Source: Stictocephala bisonia
Taxonomy: Eukaryota > Arthropoda > Insecta > Hemiptera > Membracidae
Length of the DNA: 64,000 nt
Direction of reading: 5' to 3'
Assembly (NCBI GenBank): GCA_035578905.1
Contig: JAQJVL010000153.1
Location: forward strand, 1,139,501-1,203,500
Positions 55,384 through 64,000 of the stretch are shown here, one piece after another (positions within the stretch are counted from its first letter, which is position 1; every line of letters starts with the position of its first letter). The notes below the pieces were generated by a model, which was not told where the DNA came from, searched no databases, and saw only the letters and a program-made list of their open reading frames with translations. A program made the position numbers and the translations under genes.

Positions 55384-58028
55384 ATAATAATAATAATAAT
55401 GTTTTATTTTCTCATTTTATACATACAAAGATAAAAAATCAAACATAATTGTACTCCCAATGCTGCCTTCCTATACAAGAAATAGATAGATACAAATAAA
55501 TATATACACACATACATGATTTAACATGTACAAAATTACCCAACCTGCAGCTGTATTATACATATGTTTAGAACCATCTAAATGTAAATCTGTTGAGAAA
55601 ATAAATAGGGCCCTACTACTACTACTATATTAAACTAAAAATATTCCTGTTAATAAATAAAAGAAGTTGCTCAGTGCTTGTAATTATACTCATTTGAAAC
55701 TTTTTTATCCTAAGAAATGAACTTTTAAAATATTAAAACAAGTTAAAGAGAAAATAAAATTAAAAATACACATATAACATACTAAGATAAAACAAACTAC
55801 CATAATTAATTTCAAGTATTTAAATATTAAACAACAAATTCTGGCAACGAATTAAAAACCATCCCTTGGTGTATTATACTATGTACCCTAATGCAGTATC
55901 ACAAAATATTCCTCAACATTTTCAATTGTAAATAACCATTTTTTTTTACTCTTTTTAAAAATATGTTTTTACTTGCCACATTTCTTATATTTAGTGGAAT
56001 TGTATTAAACAATCATGGAGTTACAAAAGTATAAAACTTAGTATAGAAGGTACTGTTAGGTTTTGGGATTGGAAAGTTAGATGCATTTCTAAGCTTTTGT
56101 TTAAAAATATTAGCTAAATTTGGTAAATTTCCACTTTTGGAATAAAACATTTTAAGTACTTTGAAAATAAACATATATCTTATAGGAAGTACTCCAAGGT
56201 TAAAAAAAAACAAGGTAACGATGGTTCTCGTCAATTTCGTCTCAGGATAAGTCTTATAAAATGTTTTTGTATTACTAATAACGGATTTAATGTTGTTTTG
56301 TAGGCTCCTCCCCAGCAAATTATCCCATACTCCAATCTACTTTGCACAAGTGCAAAGTACAATAAGCACATGATTTGCACAGGACAAGAGTTCCTTAGAA
56401 AATAAAACAGTCTTACCCCTCTTACTAATTTTGAATTTAAATACTGTATATGATTTTTCCATGTCAACTCACTATCCAATATGACCCCCAAGTATTTTAC
56501 CTCATTTCTTTCCCTTATCTCTGAGCAATCTGAACAACGTCCTCCACTTTCTAAACACTTTGTACAACAATAAGTTTGTACAACAAAAGCATATTTGGTA
56601 TTAATTCGGTGTTGCCTCTCTTAATTCTGAAAATTATATAGTTTGTCTTCTCTGTGCTAAGAACCAGATTATTCTTAATACACCACCACTTAATTGACTT
56701 TAGATCTAGATTCATATCGTTTTCAATTTCCCTTATATTACTCCCCATATATGAAAGAGCAGTGTCATCTGCAAAAGCAGTAACCCGTCCCTTGAAACTA
56801 GCTGAACATAAATTATAAAAAGTGTGGCTCCTAAAACTGATCCCTGTGGGACACTATTTGTGAAATTTTTCCCATACTACTAACTATTCCATTTATTTTA
56901 ACACAGTTTCCTATCCGTTAAGTAGCTTTTGAACCAGTCATACGCAACTCCACGAATTCCACAATTATATAGGTAACTTCTCCTGAAGAATTTCATGACT
57001 GACAGTGTCAAAAGCTTTTTTAATGTCCAAAAATAATCCGGTAACTACTTTACTATCATTAATTCCCTCAATAACTTCACTGACAAATATTTTAACAAGG
57101 CAATCTCAGTATTCAACTCAGCCTGAAACCCAAATTGATTTTTACTAAAAAATTGTGATCGTTCCAAAAAAATTAGTAGATTTTTTTTTCATAATCTTCT
57201 CTATTACCTTAGCGAATGTTGATATTAAAGAAATTGGCCTAAAATTGTTACAATCATTTGTTGGTCCTTTCTTATGGATTGGTACAACAATGGCTTGCTT
57301 CAACTTGGAAGGAAAATTTCCTGTATTAAAACTCAAATTTACTATGTAGGTAAACATCTTAAGAATAAATGGACAAATATGTCTAATTAAAACAGAATTT
57401 ATCCCATCAATGCCAGGGGATTTCCCATTTTTTAATGAATTTATTGCCATTATTATATCTTGTTCCAATACAAGGCCTAACATTAAAGAGTATTTTTCTT
57501 TATTTGTGAAAAGATTTTTCCGCGTGGAAAGCTTTCAAAATTTGCTGGTTTTGGCTGATTGTCAACAACCTCATTTACAATAGACAAAAAATATTTATTA
57601 AACTCCTCAGCTACTATTTTTGAATCATTAATCACGACATTGTTAATATTTAAACAATATGAATTCGCACAGTTACTCTGTCCAGTTATTTCGTGAACAG
57701 TCTTCCATACTGCTTTGTTATTACATTTATTGGTTTCAAACTTACGATGATAATATTCTACTTTTGCTGATTCTATATCTTTTCTCAGTTTATTATGAAA
57801 TTGAATATAAGTTTAATAATTCTTAAAAACGGTCATTTATAGGTTTATTTTTAGTTTTTTTATAAAGTTCATTTGTTTTTACTATTCTTCTGCAAATATT
57901 ATTTGTAATCCATGGTTTTAGCTTGGTAAATTTAGAATTTAATAAATATTCTCTTTTAGACTCATTATAACTTCCACTAGATGGATTGTGACTGCAGTAA
58001 TACTTAAGAACCAACTTCAATGCCACAT
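55384..58028 (-). mobile_element. 5'-truncated CR1/Jockey-like LINE
   Basis: The 3' end carries (ATA)n at 55384-55402. The 3' UTR extends to about 56012 and ORF2 remnants to 58028. Immediately beyond 58028 the host intron resumes, matching about 15120 onward in gene 1. This LINE and the RNase H fragment together form one insertion block relative to gene 1. Confidence 0.78.
56013..58026 (-). pseudogene. LINE reverse transcriptase ORF2, broken
   Basis: In order on the minus strand: a pre-RT segment (57823-58026 and about 57480-57800, with VWKTVHEITGQSN); 57145-57483 with PGIDGINSVLIRHI and CNNFRPISLISTFAKVIEKI; a frameshifted palm region; 56551-56748 with SIKWWCIKNNLVLSTEKTNY; 56231-56491 with YGIICWGGAYK; and 56013-56318 with the terminal YSKSGNLPN region. 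Several frameshifts inactivate it. Confidence 0.82.
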
Positions 58029-58487
58029 TAATTATAAAGATTGATTCTAAGTCACCAAAAAAGTGCAGTACCTATTCATTAAAACAACAGATTTTCAAAA
58101 TTGTTAAAAAGATCAGAGGTTTTGCAGTGTATGTTAAAAGTTGTTGAATCGTCAATTAAGGAGTTGATTTTCATCCTGTGAAATAAATTTCTTGAAATAT
58201 TAAGGTCTTTAAATATATAGTTAATTTTCTATTTATATACATACAAACCCCAATATAGGAATAGTTAATTGAACATTATCTACTCTGGTAATTTTGTTTT
58301 AAGAATAAAAAAATATGTTTCTTAAGTACCAGTAGATTCAAGGAAACGTAAGTTTAAAATAGGAAATTATATTAACTAGGGCTATTAACAGAATAAAAAT
58401 TGTCTGTTCATATACTATCTGATAATATACTGAATACCACGAAATAAGCAAATAAGTTAATACAATTTTATTTGTTCATTTCCCAGG
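58029..58487. other. P450 gene 2 intron end and acceptor
   Basis: It aligns with 15120-15375 and then 22952-23222 of gene 1, skipping the Helitron-bounded block. It ends with TTTATTTGTTCATTTCCCAG, the acceptor for the coding exon. Confidence 0.7.
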
Positions 58488-59412
58488 ATGCTGTTAGAAC
58501 TTGTACTTGGGTTGCTGGCTGTTTGCTATTCAATCTACTTCTACCTTTCACTAAATTATGATTATTGGAAGAAGAAAGGGATAGTATTCATTGAGCCATT
58601 ATTTCCATTGGGAATTGTTCAAAATCAATTTCTTGGAAAATCTGACTTAGGAACTTACATATTAGAATATTATCTTAAGTACAAAGAACAAGGCTTAAAA
58701 TATTTTGGAGGATTCATGATGCGAACACCCACTTTAATACTCTTTGACCTGGATCTATGCAAAAGTGTTTTGACCAAGGATTTTCACCATTTTGTCTCAA
58801 GAGGTTTTTTCCCTACAACTCACGAACCTATATCTGAAAATCTATTTGCTTTAACAGGCCAAAAATGGAAAGAACTAAGAACTAAACTTACTCCTACATT
58901 CACCTCTGGCAAGATGAAGAATATGTTTGTTCTGATGGAGAAGTGTGCAGAACAACTACAAGAGCATATAGAAAATGAAGTTTTAAAAAAAGGTGAGTTT
59001 GAGGTAAAAGATCTCATAGCAAGGTTTACAACAGATATCATTGCCACATGTGCATTCGGACTGGAAGTGAATTCGATAAAAAATAGAAATGATGAGTTCT
59101 TCAAAACTGGGCAATTAATTTTTCTGCAAGATAAAATTATAGACTTGAAATTATTTATTCATTTTACTTTTCCTCCAATAGCAAGATTTCTTAGATTGAG
59201 TTTGTCTCATCCACAAGTATCAGAACATCTAACAGCCATCATGAAAGATACAGTAAAGTATCGCAAAGAAAATAATGTTACAAGAAATGATTTCATCGAC
59301 CTACTCATAAAAGTGAAGGAGAATAAATCTCTTGATGATCATGAACATGTCAAGGATGATGGAAGTACAAACCATAGTTGCATTGTGAAGCCCCACCAAC
59401 CTCATGAAGATG
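58488..59412 (+). CDS. Cytochrome P450, CYP6-like (gene 2), coding exon 1
   Basis: The exon encodes the first 308 residues plus one base of a paralogue of gene 1, with the same ATG context, length and phase-1 donor (ATG|GTAAGT at 59412/59413). It contains the hydrophobic anchor, WKELR of the C helix (127-131) and TFTSGKMKNMF. It lacks, in this window, the I-helix, K-helix and heme-loop exons. The final 60-odd residues are identical to gene 1, whereas about residues 213-246 differ at 15 of 35 codons. The reading frame is intact, so this is either a functional gene continuing beyond 64000 or a recently truncated copy. Confidence 0.9.
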
Positions 59413-59542
59413 GTAAGTAATGATATATTATTCATCCAAAATTTAAATGATGAATGAGATCATGTCATTGCATCGATTGTTAAGTTACAATAGAAATTTT
59501 TTATGGAGGAATAGTGAAACTTATAGTACAACATGAGGATAT

Positions 59543-60437
59543 ACAGGGTTGGGCAAAAGTCTGGAATATATTTATTAATTAAAAAAACTATTGAAAGAAA
59601 CATAATGAAACATTTCAGTTATGTAAATGTCCCTATACCAAACATTTAGACATATTTTATTCGTTTTTCGTTCTGCCAGGGGATGGCCCAAAAAGGAAGT
59701 CTTAGAAATTTTGAAGTCGCCTACCTTGAGTTATACCTCATTTTAAAGATCTTTATTTGTACAATACAAATTTAAAATATGAGATCAAAAGGATGATACA
59801 GTTAAAATTTAATGTCTTATAACAAATTCTTCTTAGTTATACAGCTTTTTATTTATACTGTTTTGAGGTCCCTGTTGTTGATTGTTAACAATCGTAACGC
59901 AAGACTATGTTATAAAAATAACTGTTATTTAGCAAGAATGAAAATAACAAAAGTTATTAAAACTCTTCTAATAGTTGGTTTACCCTAAAAATAGTATAAG
60001 AAAATTATTAAAATAATTTAAACTTTTTTTGTGATAATGAATTAATTTTTCATATTCTGTCAGTTTATATTTATAGCTACACACAGCTGTAGATAATACA
60101 GTAATGATAATATCTTATCCTTGTTCTTAAGCAGTATTTTTATATGACATTATATTCTTTGAGAGTCTATATATTTTCTGACTGGGACATCCTTTTGACC
60201 TCAGGTTTGCATTGTTGTGTTGTAGAAACAAAGACCTTTAAAATGATGTATAACTCGTGGTAGGCTTACATTTAAACTAATTAAAACTTCCTTCATGGGA
60301 CATCCCCTGGCTATGCGAAAAACAAGCAAAATATGTCCAAATGTTTGATATACGGACATGTACATAACTAAAAATTGTCATTACATTTCTTTCAATAGTT
60401 TTAAAAATAATATATTCCAGACTTTTGCCAACCCTGT
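59543..60437. mobile_element. Palindromic foldback element, 895 bp
   Basis: It starts ACAGGGTTGGGCAAAAGTCT and ends with its reverse complement. Long, somewhat imperfect inverted arms include AAATGTTTG(A/G)TAT and GGGGATG(T/G)CCC-type blocks. TATA lies on both sides. The gene 1 intron at about 24270-24285 (GAAGATGTAAATATT) represents the empty site. It carries no transposase. Confidence 0.85.
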
Positions 60438-61257
60438 ATATATTAAAACATTCATTTCACTAAGCTCGTTAAATCATTTTCAAAAGTCATAATTTTTATT
60501 ATTTAAAGCCCCAATGAGCAACACTGAAATAATATACATCTATCTTTACTATAGTACGTATGTACAAGCAAATTGTTGTTGGGTTTGTGAATTACTGATA
60601 AAACTTAGATCAACCAACATAAATATTCACTAAAATAAAATAAACAATCTAAATTTTGTTTTAGAAACAAATATTAAATTTAAACACACATTCACATTAA
60701 AAATAAATCATGTCTATAAAGTGTCTTATACGATTATATACACTGCACAAAACCTTGTTAATGTTATGAGTTAATTCACAATGAACTTGTCTCTAGTAAT
60801 AATATTTGAAACAGTATAAATATAAATTTAATTTACCATAAATATGTTTCTTGATAATTCCATGTATTTTTAAACTGTTCAAATATACTTCCCACTTGAA
60901 ATCAGAAATGTTTTACTATATTCTACATAAAAAGAACTAGAATGTTATTTACAAATCTACAACTATTATACATTGAGTAGAATCAAACAGAGATAACATA
61001 GTAAAGTTTTCATTAATATTTAGATTTGAACATAACTTTTTCATTAACGTGTAAGAACAAGAGCGCTAAAATTTACTCAGAAATTTGGGATACCAAGAGC
61101 CGATCAACATTTTACAACAGATAGTAATAGTCATTGTATTTACTTTACTACTAATGTGAATATAGGTAATGAAATGTCTATAATAAATCTTTTTTTCAAA
61201 TAGTTGATGTTCCAATGTTTCCTTTTGTTTGGAGAAATGTATTAGCTCTAAACATTC
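60438..61257. other. P450 gene 2 intron matching gene 1 intron
   Basis: ATCTATCTTTACTATA at 60540 and a later block (60740-60930, CCATG(T/G)ATTTTTAA) follow 24380-24660 of gene 1. No exon 2 equivalent was found. Confidence 0.55.
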
Positions 61258-61505
61258 TATAGGTCAGTAGCGAAGTTTGCTCTCCATTCAGTTAAAGGTT
61301 CTCAGGTTGATCCCAAACAGTCATAACAAACAGCTCATAGCCACCGGCTGTTTATTTGTTATTGGGCTATTTATTTAATGATATTTTCTAAAGAATAGTC
61401 AGCCTAAGTTTGCAGCAATGACTACATTCACTCAGTACACTCATCAACTCAATCAAAATCCACATTCATCCATAATTTACAATCGGCAACTTACGAATAA
61501 ATATA
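61258..61505 (+). mobile_element. tRNA-derived SINE, family 2
   Basis: GGTCAGTAGCGAAGTTTG and AGGTTGATCCC correspond to the A and B boxes of the copy at 45660. The body shares GGGCTATT(A/T)ATTTAATGA-type sequence and a TTCTAAAGAATAGTC(A/G)GCCT block. The tail is ACGAATAAATATAA. Confidence 0.7.
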
Positions 61506-62111
61506 ACTGTTTCCTATTGTTCCTCTTTTCATCATTTTCAGTCTACTAACCCTAGACCTGCAGTTCAATTAATTTACCCGATTTACATGTGCTTACATTA
61601 ATTTAATGTAAATACTCATTAAAATCATCGTTTCATTTAAATTCAACTTAAATGTGACTTTAAAATTTTGTGCAACTGGCCTATAATGCCTTTATAGTTT
61701 ATTTATATCTTCTGTTTTCAATGACATCTTCCTTTATACCCGTTATCTGGGGCCATTACTTCAACCATACATATATTGACTATGTATATAATACACACAT
61801 AAATATAAACATCTATAATATAGTTGAGTTGAATTCTTATTTTATTTCTTCTTATACCTGTTAGTAATGCTGACATCAAGATCCTGAGTGCCAGTTCTTC
61901 CCTTACTTAAAATCGTTCCTCACAAGTGTAGAGAAAACTATATTTCTGAATAGGCAGCTCAATCATAATATTAAACTATTGAAGTGGTAGGGCTCCCTTG
62001 ATCATAACTAATTGTAAACTATTGAAGCGGTAGGGTTTTCAAATGAGGATGGCTGATGATTATAATTCATCCTTCCATTGTGTTGGACAAGAACATATAT
62101 ATATTAAACAA

Positions 62112-62144
<33 letters not shown>

Positions 62145-62227
62145 GTAAACAAAAATATATATAGATGATAAAAAATTACCTATACAATTTTCAATTTAAC
62201 TTCACAATCTCTTATACTTGTGGGAAA
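61506..62227. other. AT-rich DNA with short microsatellites
   Basis: (AC)n at about 62113-62138 is flanked by TATATA runs. GAAG(T/C)GGTAGGG occurs twice (61980 and 62025). No gene was recognised. Confidence 0.5.
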
Positions 62228-62811
62228 TAACCCAGGATTAATGGATACTGCTACAGACTTGAGATCTAAACAGAGCTCCTGGCTGGCTCTTCAACACAAA
62301 TAACCCAGGATTAATGGATACTGCTACAGACTTGAGATCTAAACAGAGCTCCTGGCTGGCTCTTCAACACAAATAACCCAGGATTAATGGATACTGCTAC
62401 AGACTTGAGATCTAAACAGAGCTCCAGGCTGGCTCTTCAACACAAATAACCCAGGATTAATGGATACTGCTACAGACTTGAGATCTAAACAGAGCTCCTG
62501 GCTGGCTCTTCAACACAAATAACCCAGGATTAATGGATACTGCTACAGACTTGAGATCTAAACAGAGCTCCTGGCTGGCTCTTCAACACAAATAACCCAG
62601 GATTAATGGATACTGCTACAGACTTGAGATCTAAACAGAGCTCCTGGCTGGCTCTTCAACACAAATAACCCAGGATTAATGGATACTGCTACAGACTTGA
62701 GATCTAAACAGAGCTCCTGGCTGGCTCTTCAACACAAATAACCCAGGATTAATGGATACTGCTACAGACTTGAGATCTAAACAGAGCTCCTGGCTGGCTC
62801 TTCAACACAAA
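62228..62811. repeat. 73-bp tandem array, 8 copies
   Basis: TAACCCAGGATTAATGG starts at 62228, 62301, 62374, 62447, 62520, 62593, 62666 and 62739. The units are nearly identical; one copy has CTCCAGG where the others have CTCCTGG. Each unit includes GAGATCT and GAGCTC. Such homogeneity implies recent expansion. Confidence 0.97.
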
Positions 62812-62959
62812 TCATTCATGACATTATTACACCAAACAATATCTTGAAGGTTTTGGAGGATGAAGCTAAGACATAGTTCAATAGGTATCTTCAATATACT
62901 TAAAGCGAGCTATACAAGTTTCATGCAAATCGGCAGGATTATGGTTGAAGGGGGAATTC

Positions 62960-63700
62960 TAGAAAACTTTCCTTCAAAAGCAACTTATCCAGCCCATCCT
63001 CTGGCAACATTTCATTGATGACATTTTAATAATCTGGAATGACTGTGAAACCAACCTTGAAACTTTTCTTAATATTATACAAAACTTTTCACCCTTAATA
63101 TCACAATCTTCTTCAAAACCACATATTGAAATATGGCTTGAACATCTAAAAGCACCCTCTCATAGAAAAACATCCATTTGTTTTCTCTAACTTAAAAAAA
63201 AAAAATCCACCAAATCCTGATGTTAAATCATCCTAACAATTTCACCTGTCCTAACGACTGCCAATTACTCAATTCTATTCCTAGCTACAACAAATCTTGC
63301 AAACCTTTCCTATTCATTTCCTAGCCATATCATTTATCAGCTCTACTACCTTCCTTAGCTACAAGATTCCTGTAAACCACATGTGATTCCACCAACATAA
63401 TTTACCAACTCCAGCGGCAAAAATGTGCAGCTAAATATATTGATCTATCAATGAAACCCTCAGAAAATGCCATAGGGCCATGAATGGCCATAGACACGAT
63501 TGCAAAGTCCAAAATCTTGAAAAACCTGTATCTCTGCATACCCTCATCCATAACAAACACTTTGACCAGTGTTACACCACTAAATACGTCAGATCCATTT
63601 CACTCCATGCCAATGGTCTCCAACTCAGAAGAATGGAATTAGCATACTAATGGATAACTAAATCCTGTGACCCTCAACAATTTCAGAAAACTTTATACAT
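62960..63700 (+). pseudogene. Penelope-like element: RT and GIY-YIG remnants
   Basis: FIDDILIIWND at about 63011 is the catalytic block of a Penelope-type reverse transcriptase (Y/F-I-D-D-I-L). Further on, YQLQRQKCAAKYID, then after a frame change MNGHRHDCKVQNLEKPVSLH and HNKHFDQCY, resemble the GIY-YIG endonuclease domain (G/Y-I-G, then RMNxHR...KPVxxH). Stops and frameshifts are numerous. The 73-bp array lies directly upstream. Confidence 0.65.
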
Positions 63701-63808
63701 ACAAACTGTAAAAAAACTTTATTTACATTTTTTGTGCTGCTCATTGTATATACCACCCCCTCCCACAACCACCACGTACTTAAAAACAGTTGAAGCTAAG
63801 TCAGTCTC

Positions 63809-63857
63809 TACCATCAACGTATACTACTATAACATAAAGTAGTATACATCGATGGTA
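63809..63857. repeat. Imperfect 19-bp hairpin
   Basis: TACCATCAACGTATACTAC and its near reverse complement (GTAGTATACATCGATGGTA) flank an 11-nt loop. It follows the Penelope-like remnant. Confidence 0.75.
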
Positions 63858-64000
63858 TCTAGTCTCTACTCTCCTGAGGGATGTACAAGCGGAACTGAAA
63901 ATTTGTGTTGTGTCTGCATTTGTTTTCCTCTACATTGTGTTAGTTGATTTGTCTTCTCAGGAATGTTTGCTGATGCCATATTTCTCTTGAAGATAATTTG

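Noticed and set aside
62228..62811. CRISPR-like array
   Set aside because: The 73-bp units are directly contiguous with no variable spacers, and the DNA is eukaryotic.

Overview
This is a window of AT-rich nuclear DNA from an insect. The protein-coding content is two tandem CYP6-type (CYP3-clan) cytochrome P450 genes with long, phase-1, GT-AG introns. Almost everything else is transposon DNA, simple repeats or featureless AT-rich sequence. CYP6-like P450s, a PHD-finger CR1/Jockey-like LINE, tRNA-derived SINEs, Helitrons and palindromic elements all fit an insect, possibly a hemipteran; the order is a guess.

Layout. 1-1061 is the 5' end of a Helitron. About 2990-34416 holds P450 gene 1: a predicted TATA/Inr promoter with a non-coding exon ending at 3507, a 19.7-kb first intron, then four coding exons (23223-24147, 25300-25521, 28271-28522, 34244-34416) that join in frame into a complete 523-residue P450. 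Its introns contain a 1.5-kb foldback element, a 62-bp minisatellite, LINE 3' fragments, a SINE, a Helitron-bounded composite with LINE and copia remnants inside, a CA microsatellite inside an inverted repeat, an 877-bp near-perfect palindrome and a Tc1/mariner element. 34417-44030 is intergenic, with LINE remnants, minisatellites and a hAT element that keeps its 8-bp target duplication. About 44030 to the window end holds P450 gene 2: a homologous promoter and non-coding exon (donor at 45341), a 13-kb first intron and one coding exon (58488-59412). Later exons are not in the window. Its first intron carries an apparently intact two-ORF LINE (about 47262-52757, minus strand).

How it fits together. 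The two P450 units are a tandem duplication with an offset of about 41 kb. Promoter, non-coding exon, scattered intron blocks and the large coding exon all match in the same order, and the transposons are copy-specific insertions between matching blocks. The two copies therefore give empty sites for each other. The paralogues are nearly identical over most of the coding exon but differ sharply in the predicted F-G (substrate-recognition) region.

Most notable observations: (1) a canonical U-UUU-UUA slippery heptamer in the correct phase where LINE ORF1 and ORF2 overlap, with the N-terminal endonuclease motif of ORF2 lying upstream of its first ATG; (2) focal divergence of the P450 paralogues in the F-G region; (3) conserved TATA-to-Inr spacing at both inferred P450 promoters; (4) two unrelated palindromic elements of nearly 900 bp, both in P450 introns. 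No bacterial-type operon, CRISPR array, rRNA gene or true tRNA gene was seen.
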